From: Sphingobacterium yanglingense
GTDB lineage: Bacteria; Bacteroidota; Bacteroidia; Sphingobacteriales; Sphingobacteriaceae
DNA length: 64,000 nt
Assembly: GCF_004363245.1 (NCBI RefSeq)
Contig: NZ_SNYV01000013.1
Location: 582,939-646,938 of the forward strand
Direction: 5' to 3'
Made by a program: the position numbers and the translations under genes. Positions 8,731 to 17,492 of this stretch are shown piece by piece. A model generated the notes under the pieces. The model worked only from the letters and a program-made list of their open reading frames with translations. It was not told where the DNA came from and searched no databases. How positions within the stretch are numbered: position 1 is the first letter of the stretch; each line of letters starts with the position of its first letter.

Positions 8731-9576
8731 ATGAAAGTAAACATAAGAAACAGCATAGCAATAGTTCTATTATTGATCAGTACATATTCCTGCCAAAAGG
8801 GAGAATATGTAAATTCATTCTCCGAATTTGTCGAAGTCTATTTTGATGCCGATAAAACGGCATTACGTAATAATGGGGCGGGTGTTTTTATCGCAGCCAA
8901 GTACAATGGTAAGCCGATCGAATGGGATATCAATCGAAAAAAAATCAAAGTGGTACCTGGTAAGGCAAAATTTGAGTTCTACGATACCCGAAATGGAAAA
9001 ACCGTTGCCGAAAAAGATATTGATGTCCAGTCAGATTCCAAAAATGCGTATACCTTATTCCAACCGACCATGGAAGCCCCGGTTGCTTTTATAGATCCCG
9101 ATGCACAAGCAGCAGAAAGTCCAGCTCCTCCCGGACATATCAAAGTCAAAGTCGCTAATTATGCCCAGGACCTTATTCCTTTTGAAAAGCTGGATATCCG
9201 AGTCTCGATCAGTTACTATGATGTCGACTGGAACGAAGTGATCAAAGAGGTCGGTGTCATCAAAGACGTAAAGAACAGTATCGATCAGGCAGCGTACTAT
9301 ATCTTACCCGATGGTTTACCCAGTCCATTGCCTGACCTACCCAGCAACTATCTCTTCGAATTCATAGATAGCAATACGGGGGAGGTATTGCTCAATCATG
9401 GAGGAACAAACTATTCCAATATGGCATTTAGTCCTGGAAGTACCGATCCTCTACCGGCCAAAAATATATTTACGCTGTACATGGTCTCTAGAGAAACCTG
9501 GGGCGAAGCACCTCCATTCATCAAAAAAGGCGACACCTTCTATGAAATAGCGACTAACATACTTTTTGCAAATTAA
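8731..9576 (+). CDS. Surface or periplasmic lipoprotein of TonB locus 1
   Basis: A 281-residue protein with a lipoprotein signal peptide ending in STYSC (lipidated Cys21). The rest is rich in beta-strand pattern and has no family I can name; it is not a SusD. It begins 38 bases after the TonB receptor stop on the same strand and is followed by a terminator, so it is very probably the last gene of the operon. A role as ligand-binding partner of the receptor is an inference from position. The AAESPAPPG stretch at about 127-135 looks like a linker between two domains. Confidence 0.8.
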   Translation: MKVNIRNSIAIVLLLISTYSCQKGEYVNSFSEFVEVYFDADKTALRNNGAGVFIAAKYNGKPIEWDINRKKIKVVPGKAKFEFYDTRNGKTVAEKDIDVQSDSKNAYTLFQPTMEAPVAFIDPDAQAAESPAPPGHIKVKVANYAQDLIPFEKLDIRVSISYYDVDWNEVIKEVGVIKDVKNSIDQAAYYILPDGLPSPLPDLPSNYLFEFIDSNTGEVLLNHGGTNYSNMAFSPGSTDPLPAKNIFTLYMVSRETWGEAPPFIKKGDTFYEIATNILFAN

Positions 9577-9660
9577 TTTATTATAATATAAATAGCGATT
9601 ACAACTGTTGATTTTTGTAAAGTAACAAGGAGTCGTACCGTGTAATCATCCGTTATACAG

Positions 9661-9693
9661 GGGCTGTGTCAAATTTCAGGATACAGCCCTTTG
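9661..9693 (+). terminator. Intrinsic terminator of TonB locus 1
   Basis: A 10-bp stem (GGGCTGTGTC 9661-9670 with GATACAGCCC 9680-9689, one G-T pair) has a 9-base loop and is followed by TTTGCGTTTT. It closes the sigma/FecR/TonB/lipoprotein operon. Confidence 0.75.
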
Positions 9694-10032
9694 CGTTTTA
9701 CATGTAATTAATTATAAGAAGATGAATCACTGAAATAAAGTGCTCAAGTTATGAGACAGTATTAATCTGAGATAAGTTTAAAGCAAATCTAAAAATAGGA
9801 TATAGTGTTTTGACCGAAGTCACATACTATTTATAGTGGGAGCATAAAGCGGTTTTGCACAAAATCATAATAGATACTTAATCTTCAGCTCATTTCTGAT
9901 TGACATATTTGCGCTAATCCAGATCAGGATTATGGACAAGATCGACGGACAATACTTTATAGCTAGAACTAATCTTATGGTTATGTGTCGGATTTTTTTT
10001 AATTTGATCAACGAAAAAATAACACAAAGTAT
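9694..10032. other. Intergenic stretch without recognised content
   Basis: About 340 bases of AT-rich sequence between the terminator and the next gene. I see no open frame of note, no hairpin with a T-run and no clear TTTG/TAnnTTTG promoter pair, though the promoter of the next gene must lie here. Confidence 0.5.
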
Positions 10033-10554
10033 ATGTTCTCATTTTTTAAAAGACAGCGCCCACGGAAACACCTAAAGGTTGATCAATCCGACAAAGGTGG
10101 CTTCAAATTTTCACTGGACCTTAGAGAGCATCAATTAGCAGACTCTTTTAAGGTAAAGATCCCAGTAGAATTTGTTCCTTATGAAAGCGATAGATTCCGT
10201 GCAAAAACTGAGGATGACCAAAAAGCTATTTCGATAACAAACTATCAAAAAAAATGGGAGGGCGAGGTAATCGATCAAAAATTCTTTAAAGAACTCAAAC
10301 TGGCCTTGTACGAAAAGTTTGTAGATGAAGGCGGTTATGAGCCTTATGATGATTTAAAGGCCACTGACCATTTTATCCGCAAGAGCTTTAAAGTAGATCA
10401 AGAAACACAATACTACTTTACCAGCGCTCGAATAATTGGCGACAGACTGGTTATTAGTGAGTTTATTATTAGGGAAATAGGCCTGTATAATAGACTTATG
10501 ATGCCTACACTCGAAATCATCAATAATTCCTTGGAATATACAGGAGACAGTTAG
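10033..10554 (+). CDS. Hypothetical protein, 173 aa
   Basis: I do not recognise the family. The protein is soluble and charged, with no signal peptide or membrane segment. It starts MFSFFKRQRPRKH and has a mixed alpha/beta pattern. The ATG is the first in frame after an upstream stop and the codon use resembles neighbours, so it looks real. It is convergent with the SMI1/KNR4-like gene, 24 bases between the stops. SMI1/KNR4 proteins often sit with small orphan proteins in toxin-immunity contexts, but nothing in this protein itself shows such a role. Confidence 0.6.
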   Translation: MFSFFKRQRPRKHLKVDQSDKGGFKFSLDLREHQLADSFKVKIPVEFVPYESDRFRAKTEDDQKAISITNYQKKWEGEVIDQKFFKELKLALYEKFVDEGGYEPYDDLKATDHFIRKSFKVDQETQYYFTSARIIGDRLVISEFIIREIGLYNRLMMPTLEIINNSLEYTGDS

Positions 10555-10578
10555 TCCCTAATAAAGGATAAATCCAGA

Positions 10579-11622
10579 TCATGCTCCGGCAATTTCTTTC
10601 AAAAAACTCAGGAAACTGTCTGCGTACAACTCAAATTCCCATACTCCAGCTCCATGGATGCTTTTGTAGATAGGGGCGTCGTTATCTTTAATCTGGCTAA
10701 TATCTATACAGTATGGATCAGCTCCCGCATCAGCGATGACAACGAATTTTTTCGGCCATTCTTCAATGATTTGATTCGTTACGGGGTTGAATGAATATCC
10801 TTCCTGTCTTTCCAACAAGTCGGAAGCTCCGTATATATTTAAACCTTGGAAGTATTTCTTACTGTCTATGTACACATTCAGTGGCGAATAATTTTTAAGA
10901 AACAGCACATAGTTTTCAGGTAGTTCCCATCTTTTCGCTATCTTCAGCATGTCTGCTTGGTCTGCAATAACAAGCCAGTTTGCTGGATTTGATAAGTCCT
11001 GATTTTTACGTCGTTTTGCCTCCAGTTTTTTGTTAAGTTTTGCAACAGCTTTCTCAAGCGATGTTTTAGGTTTTTCCAAGGAGTCGTGTGTTTTAGGTTT
11101 ATCATAACCCTCACCGCGTTGATAGCCCTCTTTCTCCCAGGATTCCACTTCCGCTATTCTTAGATCTTCTGCTTTCCAATATCCTGGATCCTTAGGCAGA
11201 TCGCGATCAAAAGCCTGTTTGCTGTATATTGAAAGACTTTTGATTGCTTTTGCTCGGACCGAAGTTTCTAGATTTTCGTTTTTTACAAGTTCTATCAATG
11301 TTCTAAAAGATTTTTCTCCTTTAGTTTTTAGCAATCCATCAATTCCCCAATAAGTCAGTTCAGGTTGAGTAACACACCACTCGAAAAAAGGAATATACTC
11401 CGTTTCATTTTCGTCTACGAGCTTTATGATATCTGAGAGTAAAAAATTCCGCCAATGTAAAATTTTTCCGTTCCTCGCATATTCCGTCAATACATGCAAG
11501 ACGTACGTCCGTTCCGTAGATGAATACTTCTTTAAAAGCTTCTGTATCAGTTTAGCAAATGCACCACCATCGGTCTCCTCAATTATTTGCTGTGTTAATT
11601 TCTCTAAGTTTTTGTCTTTCAT
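10579..11622 (-). CDS. SMI1/KNR4-domain protein with helical-repeat N-terminus
   Basis: A 347-residue cytoplasmic protein. Residues about 1-160 are helical and repeat-like (HEAT-type look, for example KSFRTLIELVKNENLETSVRAKAIKSL). A charged linker follows (KTSLEKAVAKLNKKLEAKRRKN). Residues about 215-345 carry a SMI1/KNR4 fold pattern: an LPENYVLFLKNYSPL entry, a short beta-rich middle, KKFVVIADAGADPYCIDI, and a C-terminal helix with FLSFLKEIAG. SMI1/KNR4 members in bacteria are frequently immunity proteins of polymorphic toxins, so that is one possible role. No toxin gene is visible next to it. Confidence 0.75.
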   Translation of the reverse strand: MKDKNLEKLTQQIIEETDGGAFAKLIQKLLKKYSSTERTYVLHVLTEYARNGKILHWRNFLLSDIIKLVDENETEYIPFFEWCVTQPELTYWGIDGLLKTKGEKSFRTLIELVKNENLETSVRAKAIKSLSIYSKQAFDRDLPKDPGYWKAEDLRIAEVESWEKEGYQRGEGYDKPKTHDSLEKPKTSLEKAVAKLNKKLEAKRRKNQDLSNPANWLVIADQADMLKIAKRWELPENYVLFLKNYSPLNVYIDSKKYFQGLNIYGASDLLERQEGYSFNPVTNQIIEEWPKKFVVIADAGADPYCIDISQIKDNDAPIYKSIHGAGVWEFELYADSFLSFLKEIAGA

Positions 11623-11815
11623 GCTTCCTTAGGGATAGATCCTTGTTTTTTCGATATAGCCTGCTTTCCCGTCATCACCGGCACACATCATTGTATTAGC
11701 AATATAGATATATTCCTGTGATATTTAAAGTAGGTTTGAAATCAGTTATTATGTAGTCTTTTAAGGTGTTGTACAGCACTCGGTAAGAATGTCATCGTAC
11801 TGAAGTTATTTCAAT

Positions 11816-11870
11816 ACCTAAACATTCTAAAAATTGATATATTTATCGACAGATGAAAGACCTTGCCTTT
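11816..11870 (+). repeat. 55-bp segment shared with the 5' end of the DinB-like gene (copy 1)
   Basis: This segment matches 50131-50185 at 50 of 55 positions. The match runs through an upstream AT-rich stretch, an ATG (11853 here, 50168 there) and the first six codons (MKDLAF here, MKDVTF there). After a 9-base gap, TCTGGTGC/TCTGGCGC also match. The rest of 11623-11815 shows no gene or terminator I can support. Confidence 0.8.
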
Positions 11871-11969
11871 TCTGGTGCTATAGCTATCGACCAAACGTTG
11901 AAAAAAGCAACTACAAGCGATATGAGAAGGTACGGCTATTGTAAGCTAGTAAATACGAAACAATTGAAT

Positions 11970-13160
11970 ATGAACCCTATGAAGACCTATCTTTTGCCTA
12001 TTTTTTATGCCATGTTGATTACTATTAGTTGTGGTGCACAAGTATATGCTCAACAAGCTTGGGTCGGTAGAACAACGGGCGATTTGCCTTATATCGAGTA
12101 TAGCGATGGGATGGTAAGGTTGGGAGCCGATAAAATGACTTTTATAGATACAGGCGTACGTGTCATGGTGGTCGATTCTGTAGAGAATAGATATAAGATC
12201 AAGTTATCCAAAAATTGGCAGGCCTATATTCCCAAGCATTTTGTAAGCCTTAGTACACCATTGTCAGACAGTGTTACTTCTGATGATATTCTGAGTGGCC
12301 CTTGGCATCTGTCGGCAAAAGATAATTACGACGTATTGACCATAAGTTTACCAGATCGGTTACCATACCGGAGTTTTCAGCTTGTAGAGCCCAACATAAT
12401 TATCGTTGACGTATTTGGAGTGATATCAAATACCACATGGATCACCCAGTTGAAAAAAGCCCGTATCGTAAAAAATGTGTACCGCGAGCAATTGGAAAGC
12501 GATGTTTACCGTATACACATCGATCTAGAAGGAAAGCAGAATTGGGGCTATTCCATAGATTACGACAACAAGGCTTTACGCATATCGGTCAAGCATGCTC
12601 CGACGAAAAAAGGAATCAAAAATCTCTTTATAGCCATTGATGCCGGCCATGGTGGCAATTCAAAAGGTGTAGTAAGTCCTAATGGTAGCGAGGAGAAAGT
12701 CTATGCCTTAAGATTCGCTAAGGAATTACAAACATTATTGCACAAAAAGGGAGTGAAAAATGTTTATTTGACACGTGCCGAAGATATTGATATTGCGACT
12801 ACAGATCGTGTACTGAAGCTTAGGACAGTAAAACCAGATTTGCTGATCAGTCTGCATTTGAATGCCTCTTCCAAGACAGAGGTGAAGGGCGTCAGTACTT
12901 ACTACCATCACAATGGCAGCAGAGCGGTTTCGAAATATATATTGGATGAAATGCTTGATCTGGGATTGAATGAATTTGGTCTGATCGGCAATTTCAACTT
13001 CCTATTAAACTCGCCTACAGAATACCCCAATAGTTTGGTAGAAATTGCTTTTCTAAGCAATCCAGAGGATGAGCAGAGGATACTAGACGAAAAGTTTCAT
13101 AAGCAAACGGCAGACAAGATTTACAAAGGAATCGTAAGATGGTTAAAAGAAGTGCAATAA
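11970..13160 (+). CDS. N-acetylmuramoyl-L-alanine amidase
   Basis: A secreted zinc amidase that cuts the bond between muramic acid and the peptide stem during cell-wall remodelling. The chosen ATG gives a signal peptide (MKTYLLPIFYAMLITISCGAQVYAQ). An in-frame ATG exists at 11853, but the extra 39 residues match the start of an unrelated DinB-like gene. The N-terminal half looks like SH3/AMIN-type beta domains. The amidase_3 domain starts at FIAIDAGHGG (zinc His227) and includes an acidic residue in GSEEKVYALRFAKEL, ISLHLNAS, and the catalytic Glu in SLVEIAFLSNPEDE. Length is normal. It stands alone and ends at a terminator. Confidence 0.9.
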   Translation: MNPMKTYLLPIFYAMLITISCGAQVYAQQAWVGRTTGDLPYIEYSDGMVRLGADKMTFIDTGVRVMVVDSVENRYKIKLSKNWQAYIPKHFVSLSTPLSDSVTSDDILSGPWHLSAKDNYDVLTISLPDRLPYRSFQLVEPNIIIVDVFGVISNTTWITQLKKARIVKNVYREQLESDVYRIHIDLEGKQNWGYSIDYDNKALRISVKHAPTKKGIKNLFIAIDAGHGGNSKGVVSPNGSEEKVYALRFAKELQTLLHKKGVKNVYLTRAEDIDIATTDRVLKLRTVKPDLLISLHLNASSKTEVKGVSTYYHHNGSRAVSKYILDEMLDLGLNEFGLIGNFNFLLNSPTEYPNSLVEIAFLSNPEDEQRILDEKFHKQTADKIYKGIVRWLKEVQ

Positions 13161-13213
13161 TTTCATTTGACTTTCTTTTTAAAACGATTCTATACACCAT
13201 TCTATCTTTGTTA

Positions 13214-13245
13214 GTTGTCGCAAAATTTGCGACAACCACTTTTTC
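13214..13245. terminator. Terminator between amidase and convergent small gene
   Basis: GTTGTCGCAAA (13214-13224) and TTTGCGACAAC (13226-13236) form a near-perfect 23-base palindrome, followed on the plus strand by CACTTTTTCTC. It lies between two convergent genes. Confidence 0.75.
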
Positions 13246-13253
13246 TCTCTACA

Positions 13254-13721
13254 TTATCTAACGTCCCTTGTATATTCTTCAAATGGCTGATTGTTAAAAT
13301 CTCCACCTATAAAAAGCCGATCCTGCGATTTAGTTTCGCCCCTTGCAATAAATAGGATAAAAGACTCCGCATCTCCATAAGGTTTATCATCACGTTCCCT
13401 AAAAAATATCAAATAAGGATTCCCATTCAATTCTGTCAAAATAAAAGGATGAGCCTTTTCAGTCTCCCTTCGAGCAACTTTCATTATACCAGCATGATAA
13501 ATTTTAAATTCTTTTAAATGCTGGAAATAATGATCCGAGATTGCTTCCAGAACAGTAGGATCGCTGATGAATTCTAGATTATTATTCTTTGCTTTCCATA
13601 TTCCATCAATCGAACTGGCCACGACATTTTCTTTGTTGTAATTGATTTCAAGCGTTTTTTTTGTTTGAGAAAATAAAAACGCTGGCGACATTGATAGCAG
13701 GAAAAAAAGCAAAATTCTCAT
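13254..13721 (-). CDS. Hypothetical secreted protein, 156 aa
   Basis: The start is placed at MRILLFFLLSMSPAFLFSQ, a clear signal peptide; an upstream in-frame ATG adds 11 residues that would spoil it. The mature part (about 135 residues) has no family I can name. It reads like a small beta-rich, lipocalin-like Bacteroidota secreted protein (IDGIWKAKNNNLEFISDP near its start). No operon partner is apparent. Upstream, 13722-14035 holds no other gene or terminator I can support. Confidence 0.65.
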   Translation of the reverse strand: MRILLFFLLSMSPAFLFSQTKKTLEINYNKENVVASSIDGIWKAKNNNLEFISDPTVLEAISDHYFQHLKEFKIYHAGIMKVARRETEKAHPFILTELNGNPYLIFFRERDDKPYGDAESFILFIARGETKSQDRLFIGGDFNNQPFEEYTRDVR

Positions 13722-14035
13722 TCGTGTTTGTTCTAATGTGTTTTGTTCGTGCATATTTCAGCGAGGCTGACCTTATTTCATAGGAAAGTTTTCTAGCCCT
13801 TTATCTGATGCATTTTGTAAAAATACATTTATCCAATCAATCCATATAGACTTTGTCCGTAAATAAAATCCCTAGCTATTCATCTGAATATACTAACCGG
13901 ATGACAGGGGACAAGCGCATGCGGTCAACCCAACTCAGCTATTATTCACATAGAACTCGCTTTTTCGTACCTTTATGGTATGGGGACTAGAGTCACAACT
14001 TGCCCCGTGCAAACTAAAAAGAGAAAAACATTAAA

Positions 14036-15052
14036 ATGAAAAACCTACTCAGGCTATTTGTAGTTTTATTATTCGTTGTTCCGTGTAAAGCACAAAATAA
14101 CAAATACCCTCAGCTTATTGACGAACAAGAAGACTATTATGCTAATTACTCTTATGCTGATTATAAAAGAGAATTTCATCAAGAGTACGCTTTTTTCTAC
14201 AAAAGAACCGTTACCAAAGACAGCAAAAGCCACAGCGAAACCGTAAGAAATGAACAGTTCCCCTGGGAAGTACTAGAAAACTCCAATCCAACAGGATTTT
14301 TCAATCAAATAACAAACTCAATAAGTATAGAAGATCTAGGAAAGGAGAGGTTTAATATTACAGTTTCCTATGATTTGACAGACAGGCAAATAAGCGAATA
14401 TCAAAAAACAAGAGGAATTGAGAATACAAATAATTTATCGAGCTTACTAACTTTTGAAGTCCTGTCAACTGATATCACCAATACAGCAACAAAGGAAAAA
14501 GTGGTGTTCGAAGAGAATTGGGTAAAATCCTGTTGTGATATTTTTCCAATTAAGAACCCCACAAAGGAAAGACTATTTTTTTATAATCATAAGCATATTG
14601 CCCCTAAACAATGCGCTGGGAGCATATCTGTCAAGCTTAAACTTCCTGCGGAATATAGCTCAACGGAAATCACACAAAATGATATCGGTAAAACCATTGA
14701 AATTGCAGGAAATCAAAAAATAAAACTCATCGAGTTCATTGATAACAAAGTTCATTTTGAGGTGCTGAATAGCGAAAAACTCAGATCGGAGATCAAATTT
14801 ATAAACGTTTCACCTACCATCAAGCATATCTATATGCCAAAGTATTTGTATGATGTTTTTCGAACCAATCCTAAAATGAAGTATTCGAAATTCGAGAAAG
14901 AATATCAAAAATACCTCAATACAGAAGATGATAATTTACACGAAAACACAGTTTATGTATACACACTAGAAGGGAAACCTGATAAGTTTTATTTTTATTC
15001 ACCCGTTGAAAAGACACTTTTGGAAAAAGAAATAACTTTAAACCTTAATTAA
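14036..15052 (+). CDS. Hypothetical secreted protein, 338 aa
   Basis: A signal peptide (MKNLLRLFVVLLFVVPCKAQ) is followed by about 318 residues of charged, lysine-rich sequence with a mixed strand pattern. I do not recognise the family. A pair of cysteines (SCCDIF, near 164-168) and a later Cys in KQCAGS could form disulfides in the periplasm. It stands alone; the next gene on the same strand begins 117 bases later and has an unrelated function. Confidence 0.65.
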   Translation: MKNLLRLFVVLLFVVPCKAQNNKYPQLIDEQEDYYANYSYADYKREFHQEYAFFYKRTVTKDSKSHSETVRNEQFPWEVLENSNPTGFFNQITNSISIEDLGKERFNITVSYDLTDRQISEYQKTRGIENTNNLSSLLTFEVLSTDITNTATKEKVVFEENWVKSCCDIFPIKNPTKERLFFYNHKHIAPKQCAGSISVKLKLPAEYSSTEITQNDIGKTIEIAGNQKIKLIEFIDNKVHFEVLNSEKLRSEIKFINVSPTIKHIYMPKYLYDVFRTNPKMKYSKFEKEYQKYLNTEDDNLHENTVYVYTLEGKPDKFYFYSPVEKTLLEKEITLNLN

Positions 15053-15169
15053 TACCAAACCCAATTAAAAATGAGTTGCAATATTCAAACTTAAATGGGT
15101 CAAAACGAAGGAAAGAATCTTCCAGTGGTACTAATCTCTTTTTTTTAGACGAATTATTAAAGTAACCAA

Positions 15170-15559
15170 ATGCAGTATATACATACCATAGAAATTAAAG
15201 TCAGTGCCGAACACCTAGATCATAACAATCATGTTAATAATGTACAGTTTGTCAATTGGGTAGAGCAGGCCGCCGCCGAACATTGGGACATCCTAAAAGT
15301 TGAAACACCTTACCAAAACGATTATTGGGTCCTGTACGACCATCATATCCAGTATAAGAAACAGGTATTTCTGGGTGATACGATCCTAGTCAAAACCTAT
15401 CCTCAGGCACCCGAAGGCGTCAAACAGCCCCGAAAGGTCGAGTTTTATGTCAATGATAAGCTCATGGTAGACTCCCGTACACTATGGGTACTTTGCGATA
15501 GCGAGACCAACAAAGTCCGTAGACTAGGAGCAGATTGGTTAGCACGTTATGGTTTTTAA
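15170..15559 (+). CDS. Hotdog-fold acyl-CoA thioesterase (4HBT/YbgC-like)
   Basis: A 129-residue cytoplasmic protein of the 4-hydroxybenzoyl-CoA thioesterase group. The family active-site segment appears as LDHNNHVNNVQFVNWVEQAA near residues 16-35 (typical form D-x-x-x-H-V-N-N-x-x-Y-x-x-W-x-E). The central strand pattern VLYDHHIQYKKQVFLGDTI also fits. Length is typical. It would hydrolyse an acyl-CoA thioester; the acyl group cannot be predicted. Just behind it lies a stretch of gene fragments on the other strand. Confidence 0.85.
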   Translation: MQYIHTIEIKVSAEHLDHNNHVNNVQFVNWVEQAAAEHWDILKVETPYQNDYWVLYDHHIQYKKQVFLGDTILVKTYPQAPEGVKQPRKVEFYVNDKLMVDSRTLWVLCDSETNKVRRLGADWLARYGF

Positions 15560-15638
15560 GGGGTAAATACGTTTTACGCCGATGACTTCGCGCTCGAGGT
15601 ATTTTATTAACTTTGATCAATATCTCAATAAATGAACC

Positions 15639-15812
15639 TTAAAAGTCTGATAATAATTTACCGTCAAAATCTATTTTATAGGTTTTCCCACTGAAGTCAG
15701 TAAGGAGAATCCCATTACTTTCAATTTTATCTCCCCTTTCATTACCTGCATATACAAAAATATGAGAACCATCAAACTCCGATTTCTTATTACCGTCTTG
15801 GTTATCAAGAGC
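15639..15812 (-). pseudogene. C-terminal tail fragment of an unidentified protein
   Basis: On the minus strand 57 codons are open and end in TAA (15639-15641). They read like the end of a beta-rich protein (SHIFVYAGNERGDK, then TDFSGKTYKIDFDGK) but lack a start: a TGA lies in frame just upstream. The fragment abuts the degenerate esterase copy at 15842-16094, so the two look joined by an old deletion. Family unknown. Confidence 0.45.
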
Positions 15813-15841
15813 TCACCATGTACAATGTAGCTGTGCTGCTG

Positions 15842-16094
15842 TGTATAGATATTGGATACCGTGACCTTCAACTTCGAGTTGACGAAAGGTAATATCCCCC
15901 TCGTATTTTTTTAGACCATTTGCTATCCTTTTCAGTTTCTTCTATGGATATATCTTTATCAGCAGTTTCGTGATATGTCAGGATCGGAATATTTTTGAGT
16001 ACGCAGATTCGAGAAGTATCACTGTCGTTCACCCAGCCACATAGCGGCAGGACAGCAGTAATCTTTTCAGGGTGATCCAATGCTGCAATATACT
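15842..16094 (-). pseudogene. Degenerate partial copy of the secreted esterase gene at 38769-39548
   Basis: About 250 bases match 38853-39110 at roughly 85-90 percent by eye. The encoded peptides agree over AALDH-KI-A-PLCG-VNDSDTSRICVLK-IPILTYH-TADKDISI. Frameshifts after that point break the frame, and the last part of the homology (IQYLYE) is read in another frame. Both ends of the gene are missing: the catalytic serine segment GISMGG is lost on one side and the C-terminus on the other. It is a dead duplicate. The adjacent 42-codon open frame at 16156-16284 (minus) is not clearly related. Confidence 0.8.
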
Positions 16095-16284
16095 TCATCG
16101 CCTGTGTTGGCAGTGTACTATTATATTCACGATGAATAATGATATTCTCTACTAGCTATCTAAAGATGAACTCAAAAAGATCTTTTCGCTCTCCGCTGTT
16201 GTTTTGATAGAATTTTTCTTCTGGGCCTCCTTGAATTTTATTCGGATAGCTTTTCCCTAATCCAGTATTTTTATTTAGCTCCAT

Positions 16285-16828
16285 TTGGTGTATAATTGAC
16301 TAATACATGTCTTAAGATTCTAAATTACAAAAAATAGGGGGCGAATAGTCCCGAACTAGACGGTATTATCTTACCTGAGTTTGGTTTCTTCACCAAATGG
16401 AATATGAAAACAGATGGAGGTATAAATCAAAACTTGTGGTTGTTGCATTTAGCTTATTGTAAGTTTTATATCTGAGTAAGGAACGTCTTCAATAAGCCAC
16501 AGTCGGAGCGAACTTAATATACATTTAATATTACAATACGTCTAACTAAACCGGGGTTATTTACTTTTGCATGAGTTTTAATATCGTCTATCTATCAGTC
16601 TTTAAGGAGAAAAAAATAAATAAAATTAATTTACGCCCAAGAGCTGTCTTATCGTACTATATTAATTGGCTAGCTCTTTTGTTTTATATTTTGCTACAAG
16701 ATGCAAATACTAGTGAAAGCTTGTTTTAAAATGTTCTGTTTGGAATGAAATCACTAAATTACAAAAAAAGTACATAACCGATTTTTAGGGATAAATAGAT
16801 CTAAATGATTAACCAATAATTCTATTTT
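16285..16828. other. Intergenic region before ECF locus 2
   Basis: About 540 bases without a supported gene. TACTTTTG at 16562-16569 matches the -7 consensus but has no clear -33 partner. AAGAGCT (16639-16645) and AGCTCTT (16672-16678) could pair across a 26-base loop and are followed by TTGTTTTAT, a weak terminator-like structure. The sigma gene's own promoter must lie near 16780-16828, where CTATTTTG overlaps the GTG start region. Confidence 0.35.
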
Positions 16829-17425
16829 GTGAAGACGAAATATTATCATACATGTAGCGATAGTGAGTTAATGATCTTTCTCTTAGAAAGTGATCACAAC
16901 GCTTATATGGAAATATATAATCGTTACTCGAAGGGATTATACATGAAGACACTTCAAAAAGTTGGTGACAAAGACGAATCTAAGGATTTGCTTCAAGAAG
17001 TATTTACTGCTTTATGGCAAAATCGCTTTTCCTTAACCATTGATACTCCATTAGGAGGCTATCTTTATGCAACACTTCGTTACATGATTATTAAGCGTAT
17101 AGCACACGAGAACGTTCGAGCGAACTACTTAAGCTCTCTTTCCCAATTGTCTTTGATAGATGATGTTCTGACCGATGGATTGGTTCGTGAAAGAGAGCTT
17201 AAACAAGTTATCGAAAAGGAGATTTCTCTACTTCCCGACAAAATGCAAAAGGTCTTTCGAATGAGTCGTGAAAGGCATCTGTCTCACAAAGAGATTGCTT
17301 TCCAGTTAGGTCTTTCCGAATCTACCGTCAAAAAGCATATCAATAATGCCCTAAAATCTTTACGGGTCAAGTTAGGCGCTTTCAGTATTTTGATCGGTTT
17401 AACATTAACGCATTTATTTTTTTAA
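16829..17425 (+). CDS. ECF sigma-70 factor (FecI-like), locus 2
   Basis: A 198-residue ECF sigma factor. Region 2 spans about residues 22-60 (YNRYSKGLYMKTLQKVGDKDESKDLLQEVFTALW). Region 4 holds the helix-turn-helix HLSHKEIAFQLGLSESTVKKHIN near 150-173. The hydrophobic tail FSILIGLTLTHLFF ends it. The start is a GTG; the next in-frame ATG (16871) would cut into region 2, so GTG is preferred. It is followed by a FecR-type gene and a SusC/SusD pair and should control that operon. Confidence 0.92.
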   Translation: MKTKYYHTCSDSELMIFLLESDHNAYMEIYNRYSKGLYMKTLQKVGDKDESKDLLQEVFTALWQNRFSLTIDTPLGGYLYATLRYMIIKRIAHENVRANYLSSLSQLSLIDDVLTDGLVRERELKQVIEKEISLLPDKMQKVFRMSRERHLSHKEIAFQLGLSESTVKKHINNALKSLRVKLGAFSILIGLTLTHLFF

Positions 17426-17492
17426 ATTCTTTTACGCCCAACGTTCAATTTGTAGTACTATACTTAAGACAGACATTAATATTCTGATAAGT

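Noticed and set aside
16156..16284. 42-codon minus-strand frame with protein-like composition
   Set aside because: No recognised family, no promoter and located between gene fragments; it may be debris, and I could not support it as a gene.
16639..16680. Terminator-like stem AAGAGCT/AGCTCTT upstream of sigma 2
   Set aside because: The loop is 26 bases long and the stem is only 7 bp, so the support is too weak for a terminator call.
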